Part shown: one piece after another, positions 1 through 6,602 of the stretch
How positions within the stretch are numbered: position 1 is the first letter of the stretch
Layout: every line of letters begins with the position of its first letter
NCBI GenBank assembly: GCA_025928215.1
Contig: JAICJW010000139.1
Location: 1 to 10,166, forward strand
Reading direction: 5' to 3'
DNA from: Chloroflexia bacterium
Lineage (GTDB): Bacteria > Chloroflexota > Chloroflexia > Thermomicrobiales > JALYUS01
DNA: 10,166 bases
The notes under the pieces: generated by a model
Database searches by the model: none
What the model saw: only the letters and a program-made list of their open reading frames with translations
Told to the model about the DNA's origin: nothing
Translations under genes and position numbers: made by a program

Positions 1-993
1 CTGACAGCCCCGACGAACGGGGCGACGGTCTCGGGCGTGGCCCTCACGCTCTCCGCCACCGCCTCGGATAACGTGGGTGTCGCCAGTGTCCAGTTCATCC
101 TCGACAGCAATCCGCTCGGCGCCGCTGTAACCGTCGCTCCGTATGCTTTTATCTGGGACAGTACCAAAGTGAGCAACGGCACCCACATCCTCGGCGCACA
201 GGCAAAGGATGGGGCGGGCAATGTTGGAACAGCCACCACAATTTCGGTCACCGTCGCTAACCCACCGGTCGTCTCCGCCGTCAGCGCGAGCGGTATCACG
301 ACCACCGGCGCGACGATAACATGGACGACGAGCATGGCCGCGACCAGCCAGGTGGATTACGGGACGAGTTCGGCCTATGGTAGCTCGACGACACTGGACC
401 CCGCCCCGGTGGTGAGCCACAGTCAGGCAATCACCGGGCTGACCGCCGGTACGGTCTATCATTATCGGACCCGCTCGACCAATGCGCAGAGTCTCACCAC
501 GACATCGGGGGATTTCACCTTTACCACCACGCCAGCAGGTACGCCCATACTCGTCGGGGATAAGACCGTCGAGCAGCAGCGGGACAACAACCCTGCGGGT
601 ACAGCCGAAGCGTTCCAGTATACGGCGAGCGCGAGTGGGTCGGTGAGTAAGCTGTCTGTGTACATTGACAGCAACAACACCGCGACGCAAATCGTCGTCG
701 GCCTGTACAGCAACGCGACGGGCAACAACCCGGGGACACTCCTGACACAAGGGACGATCACGAACCCGACAAAGGGGGCCTGGAACACGGTGATCGTGCC
801 ATCGGCCTCCGTGACGGCCGGGACGAGCTATTGGATCGCGATACTGGGGTCGACGGGGACCGTGCAGTTCCGGGACACTGCCGTCGGCGGCAAAACGCAG
901 ACGAGTGGCCAGACTAATCTCACCACCTTACCTGCGACCTGGACACCGGGTGCCAACTTCGCCAATGCTCCGTTCTCCGCCTATGGCACCTAG
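1..993 (+). CDS. Secreted multidomain Ig-like/fibronectin III-like protein, 3' part (5' end outside window)
   Basis: The reading frame is open from the first base, so this is the C-terminal 330 residues of a longer protein; the GTG at 37 is internal. Three domains are visible. Residues about 1-88 are a bacterial Ig-like domain (pattern ASDNVGVASVQF, then DGAGNVGT, typical of Big-type domains). Residues about 88-177 resemble fibronectin III or the N-terminal domain of purple acid phosphatases (ATITWTT, QVDYGTSSAYG, GLTAGTVYHYR). Residues about 181-330 are a beta-rich module (VVGLYSNATG, GTSYWIAILG, ending FSAYGT) that I recall at the ends of other surface proteins of this kind. It is rich in Thr, Ser, Gly and Ala with very few Cys, as expected for an exported protein. 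No catalytic motif is visible; any enzymatic domain must lie upstream. Role is probably extracellular adhesion or structure (inference). The next gene starts 85 nt downstream on the same strand. Confidence 0.85.
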   Translation: MTAPTNGATVSGVALTLSATASDNVGVASVQFILDSNPLGAAVTVAPYAFIWDSTKVSNGTHILGAQAKDGAGNVGTATTISVTVANPPVVSAVSASGITTTGATITWTTSMAATSQVDYGTSSAYGSSTTLDPAPVVSHSQAITGLTAGTVYHYRTRSTNAQSLTTTSGDFTFTTTPAGTPILVGDKTVEQQRDNNPAGTAEAFQYTASASGSVSKLSVYIDSNNTATQIVVGLYSNATGNNPGTLLTQGTITNPTKGAWNTVIVPSASVTAGTSYWIAILGSTGTVQFRDTAVGGKTQTSGQTNLTTLPATWTPGANFANAPFSAYGT

Positions 994-1078
994 CGGGATG
1001 CCGTGGCTCCCGACGACAGCCAATTGTATTCCCTCCATTGGAGATGGGGGCCGTAAGAGGATAAAGGGGAAAGCGATC

Positions 1079-2965
1079 ATGCTGAAGTTGAGATTGACGG
1101 TTCTGTTGAGCCTGACTATCGCACAGGTAACGGTTGGTTCGCTCATCGCCACGCTGGTTGTGAGCAATGTGGCAGCTGCCGCATCCCTACCGGCCAGCCA
1201 TACGATCCTGGCGGGACCCGGCTACACGGACGTCTCACCTCATCAGATTGTCCGCACCGGCAGTAACATCCTCTATACCATCGCACCCACCTGCGACGCC
1301 TATCCCAGTTGCCCCGGTAACTCCCTACGCGTCTACCGCGCCGACCAGTCCGGCACCCCTGCCTCGTTCTCCGAGCAGGATGCCGCGCATCGTCCCACCG
1401 ACGTCGGCTCCTCCGCTATTGCCCTCGATGGGACGGACACCATTCACGTCCTCTGGAATGACCGCACGGGCATGGTCAACTACCGCACCTTCGATACCAC
1501 CGCCAACCGCTGGAGCGCCACGACGGCCATCGCGACGACGAACTGGACTGACTTTGGCCAGGGTGATGAGGGTGTCGCCCTGGCGGTAGACGGCAACGGT
1601 ACTCCTCACGCTGCCTGGTCCGCCAAAGCCGCTGACGGGGTTCTTCACATCTTCTATGCGAATCGGGCCGCCAACTGGATTCCCCGACAGATTGACGACG
1701 TGCCGCTGACCACGAACCGCCGTACCTTGCACCCCACACTCGCCTTCAAGCCCGACAGCACCCTTCTTCTCGCCTGGCTTGAGGGCACTTTCAACTACGT
1801 TCCCGACGGCACGATTCATATCCGCGCCCGCTCCCCCGCCGACACCTGGAGCGCGACTCAGACCATCGCCGACCCCGACGGTGCGATGACCACGATTGAC
1901 AACGGTCCCTCTCTGCTCGTCACCCCGGATGGGACCGCCCATCTCGCCTTCCTCGCCGCCAACCCGCCGGACCAGATTCGCTACTGGTACGATCCCGGCA
2001 CAGGTTGGCTGGGGGATCGCCAACCCCCCAACCAGATCACCCACGACCCTTCGCTCGGCCCCGATGGCGCCGGTGGTATCTTCATCTATGGTCACGGCAC
2101 GCCAGTTCCCTTCGATGGGCACGGAGACAACCTCTACTCCTTTCACAAACCGGCGGCAGGTGCATGGGGTCCTTGGACTCTCTACGCCACCGGTTCATTC
2201 GACTCCTCCGTCTCTACCCGCTCGGCCCAATTCTTTCACCCCTTCCCGCAGACGCTCGACCTCGCCTTCTGGGGTGATGCCTACCCCAACACACTGTACG
2301 TCGGCACCGATACCGCCATCTCGACCACCGCCGCCCGCCTCGCGGTAGCAGGATTCCCCTCCCCCACCACCGCTGGTACGTCCCAGTCCTTTACGGTCAT
2401 GGCGCAGGATGGGAGTGGCAATCCAGTCCCCACCTACACCGGCACCATTCACTTCGCCAGCACCGACCTCCTGGCCACCCTGCCAAACGACTATATGTTC
2501 ACGGGGGCGGATGCGGGTACACACACCTTTACCGCGACCCTCGCAACGGCAGGGGCACAGAGCGTCGCCGCCTCGGATACCGCCAATACCCTCATCACGG
2601 GGAGCATATCGGTCACGGTCTCCCCCGCCGCCGCCGCACGGTTCGTGATCGCCGGGTTCCCAACGACGATCTCCAGTAGCAGAAGTGGCTCCTTCACCGT
2701 CACCGCGGAGGACGTTTTCGGGAATACGGCCGTGGGCTACGCAGGGATGATCCATTTCACGAGCAGTGATGCCCAGGCGCTCTTGCCTGCGGACGGCGGT
2801 CTGATAGGCGGTACCGGCATGTTCGCCGCCACCCTCAGAACGGCAGGGAGCCAATCGCTCACCGCGCGGGATATCGCCGTTCCCTCCATCACCGGAAGTG
2901 CTACTTCCACGGTCGTTATCTGCGGGCCAACGCGAAAGTTGGTGCGATGTTATGCGGCGGGCTGA
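1079..2965 (+). CDS. Exported beta-propeller-like protein with two C-terminal Ig-like repeats
   Basis: Product of 628 residues. I chose the ATG at 1079 because AAAGGGGA lies 8 nt upstream and a signal peptide begins there: Lys/Arg-containing N-terminus, long hydrophobic stretch (about residues 6-30), and an Ala-rich AxA-type cleavage region near 32-36. The same frame is open back to 905, but that extension overlaps the previous gene and lacks a signal. The N-terminal half has blade-like repeats about 55 residues apart: IALDG (114), LAVDGNG (168), LAFKPDS (221) and LLVTPDG (279), each followed by a hydrophobic/Trp strand such as HAAWSA or LLAWLEG. This resembles sialidase-like propellers, but no catalytic residues can be assigned. 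Residues 418-516 and 517-612 are two related Ig-like repeats (AxRxxxAGFP...SFTV...GxIHFxSxD...ATLxTAGxQS). The last 16 residues are basic with two Cys and do not look like a normal domain end. Likely a secreted or surface protein of unknown ligand. Confidence 0.85.
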   Translation: MLKLRLTVLLSLTIAQVTVGSLIATLVVSNVAAAASLPASHTILAGPGYTDVSPHQIVRTGSNILYTIAPTCDAYPSCPGNSLRVYRADQSGTPASFSEQDAAHRPTDVGSSAIALDGTDTIHVLWNDRTGMVNYRTFDTTANRWSATTAIATTNWTDFGQGDEGVALAVDGNGTPHAAWSAKAADGVLHIFYANRAANWIPRQIDDVPLTTNRRTLHPTLAFKPDSTLLLAWLEGTFNYVPDGTIHIRARSPADTWSATQTIADPDGAMTTIDNGPSLLVTPDGTAHLAFLAANPPDQIRYWYDPGTGWLGDRQPPNQITHDPSLGPDGAGGIFIYGHGTPVPFDGHGDNLYSFHKPAAGAWGPWTLYATGSFDSSVSTRSAQFFHPFPQTLDLAFWGDAYPNTLYVGTDTAISTTAARLAVAGFPSPTTAGTSQSFTVMAQDGSGNPVPTYTGTIHFASTDLLATLPNDYMFTGADAGTHTFTATLATAGAQSVAASDTANTLITGSISVTVSPAAAARFVIAGFPTTISSSRSGSFTVTAEDVFGNTAVGYAGMIHFTSSDAQALLPADGGLIGGTGMFAATLRTAGSQSLTARDIAVPSITGSATSTVVICGPTRKLVRCYAAG

Positions 2966-3241
2966 CCGTGTTGACGAGCGATCCGCCCCGGGCAGGTCAC
3001 TCACCCATCAACGGCGGCGCTCTGCATGGGCCTCAGCCGCAATTCGCCAGTCGTGTCGAACACCATCACGCATCGCGATCCATCAGAGGACTGACGGAAT
3101 GATACGACGAGAGGCAGTTGAAGGTATTGTCAGTTTGCGCTGGCGATTGTCGCCTCCTTCCGTCTCCCTCAGGTGATACGATTCCGAAAGAGCAATCCCA
3201 TACAGTGAATCCTATCGCGAACTGCTGACGATGCCCGCAGG
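2966..3241 (+). other. Intergenic stretch without a supported gene
   Basis: These 276 nt separate the surface protein from the receiver-like gene. Possible ORFs here are short, Arg/Ser-rich and lack ribosome binding sites. The only local structure noticed is a short hairpin at 3142-3154 (GGCGA, loop TTG, TCGCC), too small to call a terminator. No convincing -35/-10 pair was found. Confidence 0.5.
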
Positions 3242-3652
3242 ATGGAGCGACCGGTGGAAATGGCGCCTGGACAGGGAGGCACATGGATCATTGCCATAGG
3301 AGAGATGCCCGATATCCGAAACGCGTTACCGTCCGCCATCCGCAATGAAGGCTGGCAATGGGACAGATTTCCAACACTGGACACCTTTCTCGCCGCGCCC
3401 ATACCCCCGCGCACCATCGTCCTTCCGGTGATTGATACCTTTACGATGATGTCATTGAAACTGATTCACGATATCGCTGTGGTGCTCGGTCTGCCGGTTG
3501 TTGTGCTCGGATTGGAGCGTCATCCGATGAGGGTCAAGGCGGCGCTCGAAGCTGGGGCCGATGATGTTATCCCCTTTCCTACCTGCACCGCGGAAGTTAT
3601 TGCTCGCCTCCGGGCAATCGCCCGTGTTGCATTGCCACAAGACGACGGATGA
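3242..3652 (+). CDS. Small degenerate receiver-like (CheY-fold) protein, no output domain
   Basis: A product of up to 136 residues. The C-terminal part (LGLERH, then ALEAGADDVI and AEVIARLRAIAR at about residues 101-128) matches the beta4-alpha5 end of OmpR-type receiver domains, and the N-terminal part (WIIAIGEMPDIRNAL) matches the first beta strand and helix. The phosphotransfer residues are missing: the acidic pair after beta1 is reduced to GEMPD, the expected phospho-Asp position falls at Pro62 in TIVLPVID, and the conserved Lys is Phe112 in IPFP. It therefore probably cannot be phosphorylated in the usual way and may act as a protein-interaction module. No DNA-binding domain follows before the stop. 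The start is uncertain: ATG 3242 has only a weak site, and ATG 3260, preceded by GGTGG, also keeps the whole domain. It lies 267 nt upstream of the sugar genes on the same strand. It could also be a remnant of a longer regulator. Confidence 0.6.
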   Translation: MERPVEMAPGQGGTWIIAIGEMPDIRNALPSAIRNEGWQWDRFPTLDTFLAAPIPPRTIVLPVIDTFTMMSLKLIHDIAVVLGLPVVVLGLERHPMRVKAALEAGADDVIPFPTCTAEVIARLRAIARVALPQDDG

Positions 3653-3779
3653 AGCGGGTCGTATCCGTAACGCCCTGAACGCAGCCACACAAACCGGCCA
3701 GTCCCGCTTGATGAGGTCAGGCAATCAATCGGACCGGTGAGCGCTTGCAGGTCGGCCAGCCGGGGCGGCCTGCGGCAAA

Positions 3780-3811
3780 TGCCTGTGCCTGACAGGGATG
3801 TCAGGCAGGCA
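3780..3811 (+). promoter_or_regulatory. Strong hairpin upstream of the sugar-nucleotide genes
   Basis: GCCTGACA (3787-3794) and TGTCAGGC (3799-3806) form a perfect 8-bp stem around a GGGA loop. TGCCT (3780-3784) and AGGCA (3807-3811) extend it by 5 bp across a 2-nt bulge. No T-run follows on the + strand, so a classical intrinsic terminator is not supported. It lies about 110 nt before the acetyltransferase start and could be a 5' leader structure, an operator-like palindrome or a terminator of the receiver-like gene. Structure is seen directly; role is unknown. Confidence 0.5.
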
Positions 3812-3905
3812 GCGATACGCTCCCGAGCCTTCGTCATGTCTCCCTGCCATACTGTTGTAAGCGTCCTGGCTCCCAGCAATATCAGCAAATACCAGCGATC
3901 AGATT

Positions 3906-3910
3906 GGAGG
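3906..3910 (+). promoter_or_regulatory. Ribosome binding site GGAGG that decides the acetyltransferase start
   Basis: GGAGG lies 9 nt before the ATG at 3920. It favours that start over the long in-frame upstream extension to 3737 and over the internal ATG at 3953, which has only GGTGAG upstream. Confidence 0.7.
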
Positions 3911-3919
3911 TCCACACGC

Positions 3920-4555
3920 ATGGAAGCGCCCGCAGCGATCGGTGAGTCAACCATGATTCATCCCACCGCGATTGTCGAAACAGGGGCGATCATTCACTCA
4001 GGTGTACGCATCTGGCATCATGCACACGTGCGTGATGCCGCGAGTATTGGCCACGAATGTAGTCTCGGCAAAGGGGTGTTCGTTGATCGCGGCGTCCAGG
4101 TCGGCGATCGAGTCAAGATACAGAACTATGCCTGCCTCTATCATGGGAGCGTCGTCGAAGAAGGCGTCTTCATCGGGCCGCATGTGATTCTCACGAACGA
4201 TCGTCTGCCCCGCGCGATTACTCCACTTGGCGAATTGAAAACCGACGATGACTGGCAATGCGAGGAAACGCGTATCTGTATGGGTGCATCCCTTGGCGCG
4301 GGTGCGGTAATCCTTCCGGGGATCACCATCGGCGCCTGGGCGATGGTCGGTGCGGGGGCGATCGTCACGGCCGATGTCCCGCCTCATGGCCTCGTCATTG
4401 GCACGCCGGCACGCTTGGTCGGAACTGTCTGTACGTGTGGAAATCGTCGCGCCCCGGCGGAAGGCCGCTGCCCGCGATGCGGATGGCACGCCCCCGAGGT
4501 TTATGAGGAGATGCGAGCGCCGCACGGCGACGCGCAGCTGAATCACTATGCTTAA
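3920..4555 (+). CDS. WbpD-like sugar-nucleotide N-acetyltransferase (left-handed beta-helix)
   Basis: Product of 211 residues from ATG 3920; ATG 3953, which begins MIHPTAIV like many family members, would give 200. Hexapeptide repeats run through most of the protein (IVETGAIIHSGVRIW, SLGKGVFVDRGVQVGDRV, GAGAVILPGITIGAWAMVGAGAIVTADV), as in left-handed beta-helix acyltransferases. The segment around NYACLYHG (N69, H75), VFIGP and TNDRLPRA (N93) is characteristic of the WbpD/FdtC-type N-acyltransferases, which use acetyl-CoA to acetylate the 3-amino group of a 3-amino-3-deoxy sugar nucleotide. The C-terminus ends GTPARLVG and then a small Cys motif CTC...CPRC (C171, C173, C184, C187), probably a zinc ribbon. 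It overlaps the aminotransferase gene by 8 nt, which indicates translational coupling and consecutive pathway steps. Exact substrate (UDP-GlcNAcA-derived or dTDP-sugar) cannot be fixed from sequence. Confidence 0.85.
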   Translation: MEAPAAIGESTMIHPTAIVETGAIIHSGVRIWHHAHVRDAASIGHECSLGKGVFVDRGVQVGDRVKIQNYACLYHGSVVEEGVFIGPHVILTNDRLPRAITPLGELKTDDDWQCEETRICMGASLGAGAVILPGITIGAWAMVGAGAIVTADVPPHGLVIGTPARLVGTVCTCGNRRAPAEGRCPRCGWHAPEVYEEMRAPHGDAQLNHYA

Positions 4556-5645
4556 GCAGATGCACGCATTCATTCCGATTGCCCGGCCAATGGTCGGTGA
4601 GGATGAACTCGACGCGGTGCGCGCGGTGCTCACCTCGGGCAACCTTGCCCAGGGCGCGGTCGTCGCGGCCTTCGAGGACGCATTCGCCGCCGAGTGCGGG
4701 GTGCGCTACGCGGTCGCCGTTACGAACGGCACCCTCGCCCTCCATGCCGCGCTGCTGGCGCACGGGATCGGCCCCGGAGACGAAGTCATCACCTCTCCCT
4801 TCACCTTCATTGCGAGCGCCAACGCGATCCGGGCGACGGGAGCGACACCCGTCTTCGCTGATATCGAGCCGGAAACCTTTGCGATTGACCCGGATGCCGT
4901 GCGCGCCGCGATCTCCCCGCGGACGGTCGCGCTCTTGCCGATCCATCTTTTCGGCCACCCGGCGCCAATGCCGGAGCTGAGAGCCATCGCCCGGCAGCAT
5001 GGATTGGCGCTGATTGAGGATGCGTGTCAGGCACACGGCGCCGCTATTGATGAAGTCCCGGTCGGTGGGTACGGGGCAGGATGCTTTTCCTTCTATCCAA
5101 CCAAGAACGTCACGAGTGGCGAAGGCGGGATGGTGACGACGAATGATCCGGCGGTGGCGGATGCGATACGCCTCTTCCGCAGCCATGGGATGCGCCGCCG
5201 GTACTATCACGAGGTATTCGGCCTCAACTACCGAATGACCGATCTGCTCGCCGCGATTGGCCTCGCACAGCTGAAACATCTCCAGACGTGGAACGCGATA
5301 CGAGCCAGCCACGCGGGGATACTGACCTCTGGCCTCTATGACAGTGGGCTGAAGTTGCCAACGGTTCGTCCGGGATACACCCACGTCTTTCATCAGTATA
5401 CGGTTCGCGTCCGGGAGGATCGAGACGGTTTCCGTGAGCGATTGAAAGACGAAGGGGTTGGGAGTGAGGTGTACTATCCCGTTCCGGTGCACCAGCAGCA
5501 GATCTATGCCGGTGCATGCACCGAAGAATTCCCGGAAGCGGAGCGAGCAAGCCGCGAAGTCCTTTCACTCCCCGTACACCCATCATTGACGGATATGGAG
5601 ATTGACCGCGTGATCGTCGGCGTCGGGAATGCCCTGCGCCGCTGA
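4548..5645 (+). CDS. DegT/DnrJ/EryC1/StrS-family PLP aminotransferase, WbpE-like
   Basis: Product of 365 residues, normal family length. It transfers an amino group, usually from glutamate, to a 3- or 4-keto nucleotide sugar. Landmarks in order: start IPIARPMVG; TNGTLALHAAL (PLP phosphate region); DEVITSPFTF; DACQAHGA with Asp158 expected to contact the PLP ring nitrogen; FSFYPTKN with Lys186 as the Schiff-base lysine, followed by GEGGMV; GLNYRMTDLLAAIGLAQL; and the C-terminal YYPVPVH. All key residues are present, so the enzyme should be active. ATG 4548 lies inside the upstream gene (8-nt overlap); ATG 4560 is an equally possible start with MHAFIPIARP. With the acetyltransferase it forms the amination-acetylation pair seen in pathways for 2,3-diacetamido uronic acids (WbpE/WbpD) and for 3-acetamido deoxyhexoses. 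The 3-dehydrogenase or keto-isomerase that makes its substrate is not in this window. Confidence 0.9.
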   Translation: MLKQMHAFIPIARPMVGEDELDAVRAVLTSGNLAQGAVVAAFEDAFAAECGVRYAVAVTNGTLALHAALLAHGIGPGDEVITSPFTFIASANAIRATGATPVFADIEPETFAIDPDAVRAAISPRTVALLPIHLFGHPAPMPELRAIARQHGLALIEDACQAHGAAIDEVPVGGYGAGCFSFYPTKNVTSGEGGMVTTNDPAVADAIRLFRSHGMRRRYYHEVFGLNYRMTDLLAAIGLAQLKHLQTWNAIRASHAGILTSGLYDSGLKLPTVRPGYTHVFHQYTVRVREDRDGFRERLKDEGVGSEVYYPVPVHQQQIYAGACTEEFPEAERASREVLSLPVHPSLTDMEIDRVIVGVGNALRR

Positions 5646-5660
5646 GAGGGAGAAACCTCG

Positions 5661-6023
5661 ATGCCGAAATTGACTGTTCCAGCCATGAGAGACAATACGA
5701 CGATTGCACGTGTTGCCGCGCTCGACAGCGGCGGAACAATGACGAGACTGGAGAGTGGTGCCGTGATTGTCGCGGCGCCACGGCGGCTCTTTTTCTCGCG
5801 CCGCGGGATCGAGTCCGCTCTCGGTTATCCGATGCGTCATTCCGTCTGGCGCAATCTGAAAGACCAGACGGAGGATGGTGTGGTAACCATCGCGGACGAT
5901 ATGACGCTGCTCGTAGAACGGGAGCCGTCGGCGAGTGCGCAGGGAGCCAGCACGGAGGGGACTGCTGGATACACAACGCACCGGTACCGGACGAAAACGC
6001 AAGAAGCGTCTTCATCCACATAA
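5661..6023 (+). CDS. Conserved-looking 120-residue protein of unknown function
   Basis: I do not recognise this family. The start is well supported: GAGGGAG at 5646-5652 lies 8 nt before ATG 5661, and only 15 nt separate it from the aminotransferase stop, so it should be cotranscribed. Residues about 25-88 look like a small alpha/beta fold: hydrophobic strand GAVIVAA, basic segment RRLFFSRRGIESALGYPMRH, SVWRNLKDQ helix, then VVTIADDMTLLVE. The last 30 residues are low-complexity Ser/Thr/Ala/Gly and probably disordered. There is no signal peptide or membrane segment, so it is probably cytoplasmic. Position suggests a link to the sugar-modification genes, but no function can be assigned. Confidence 0.65.
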   Translation: MPKLTVPAMRDNTTIARVAALDSGGTMTRLESGAVIVAAPRRLFFSRRGIESALGYPMRHSVWRNLKDQTEDGVVTIADDMTLLVEREPSASAQGASTEGTAGYTTHRYRTKTQEASSST

Positions 6024-6274
6024 AAGGGCACAGATCGTCCACCGACTCCGCAGGGAGGAGTAGTCCGGTCGTCCCACTCAACTCAGATCATACTCAGCGC
6101 GCCACAGCAGCTGGAAAGCGAACACAGCGCGGCGCCAACGACCGGAGTAACGGCGACGTGCAACGATGAGAGGATCTGTCCATGGATGCACGAGCAGCCG
6201 TGAGCGCGACGTGCGATATGCCGATAAACAAAAATTGGCGGTACGGATTCGGGTCTCGACGTTTCTTCCGATCC
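6024..6274 (+). other. Intergenic stretch between the + strand operon and the convergent small minus-strand gene
   Basis: These 251 nt hold no supported ORF. An AGGGAGGAG stretch at 6052-6060 looks like a ribosome binding site but has no start codon at a usable distance. A terminator serving both convergent transcripts would be expected here, but no clear stem plus T-run was found. Confidence 0.45.
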
Positions 6275-6469
6275 CTATGCGAGCTCTCTTAAGACCTCGG
6301 CAAGGGCTTCATCGAGATAGCGATAGAGGGTCTCAATTACCCCTTGATTGGGAAATAACTCATACAGTGTGCGTGCGGCGGCTTTTGCTTCCGTTACGAG
6401 GATGACTATGCGGTGGAGATCCGGCGCGCCGCTCTCACTGATTTCGTCGTCGTCCGGGGGCCGTTGCAC
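6275..6469 (-). CDS. Small acidic helical protein, 64 residues, unknown function
   Basis: Minus-strand gene with a GTG start at 6469. A perfect AAGGAG (complement of 6479-6484) lies 9 nt upstream, which fixes the start although the frame stays open further upstream. The N-terminus is acidic (PDDDEISES), followed by a strand-like HRIVILV. Then come amphipathic helices: EAKAAARTLYELF, a turn PNQG, and VIETLYRYLDEALAEVLREL with hydrophobics at heptad-like spacing. The composition looks like a folded small protein rather than a shadow, and no gene is supported on the opposite strand here. It may dimerise or bind a partner through the C-terminal helix (inference). It converges with the upstream operon and may be the last of three linked small ORFs. 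The family is not recognised. Confidence 0.6.
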   Translation of the reverse strand: MQRPPDDDEISESGAPDLHRIVILVTEAKAAARTLYELFPNQGVIETLYRYLDEALAEVLRELA

Positions 6470-6478
6470 GCGTTCGTG

Positions 6479-6484
6479 CTCCTT
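6479..6484 (-). promoter_or_regulatory. Ribosome binding site AAGGAG for the 64-residue minus-strand gene
   Basis: The minus strand reads AAGGAG, then 9 nt, then GTG. The site overlaps the TAA stop (6483-6485) of the tiny ORF just upstream, a layout typical of coupled small genes. Confidence 0.65.
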
Positions 6485-6602
6485 ATCTGTATTGCCGCGC
6501 TCGCAGCGGTACGACGACCATAGTGAAACCCACGAGCGGGGCGAATAAAGGATAGCCGGCGCGGCGCCAATCCGCGAACCGTGTTGAATGATCCGGCCTC
6601 AC
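6483..6602 (-). CDS. Possible tiny ORF, 39 residues, with one hydrophobic segment
   Basis: A GTG start at 6602 overlaps the TGA stop of the next upstream minus-strand ORF (GTGA overlap). The peptide has a polar, Arg-rich N-terminus and then a hydrophobic stretch at about residues 17-33 (YPLFAPLVGFTMVVVPL) followed by RARQYR, so it could be a one-segment membrane peptide. The ribosome binding site is weak (ACAGGT). Support comes only from the overlaps at both ends and the hydrophobic segment; it may be chance. Confidence 0.25.
   Translation of the reverse strand: MRPDHSTRFADWRRAGYPLFAPLVGFTMVVVPLRARQYR

Noticed and set aside
905..1078. In-frame upstream extension of the 628-residue exported protein
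   Set aside because: It overlaps the preceding gene, has no ribosome binding site, and would bury the signal peptide that begins at 1079.
3520..3954. 144-residue minus-strand ORF with a plausible hydrophobic segment (RWYLLILLGA)
   Set aside because: No ribosome binding site at either possible ATG, and it overlaps the receiver-like gene and the acetyltransferase start; kept only as a doubtful possibility.
4395..5492. 365-residue open frame on the minus strand
   Set aside because: Antisense to the aminotransferase, whose PLP motifs are complete; the minus product is low in recognisable structure.
6166..6405. 79-residue + strand ORF
   Set aside because: No usable ribosome binding site, and it is antisense to the better supported 64-residue minus-strand gene.
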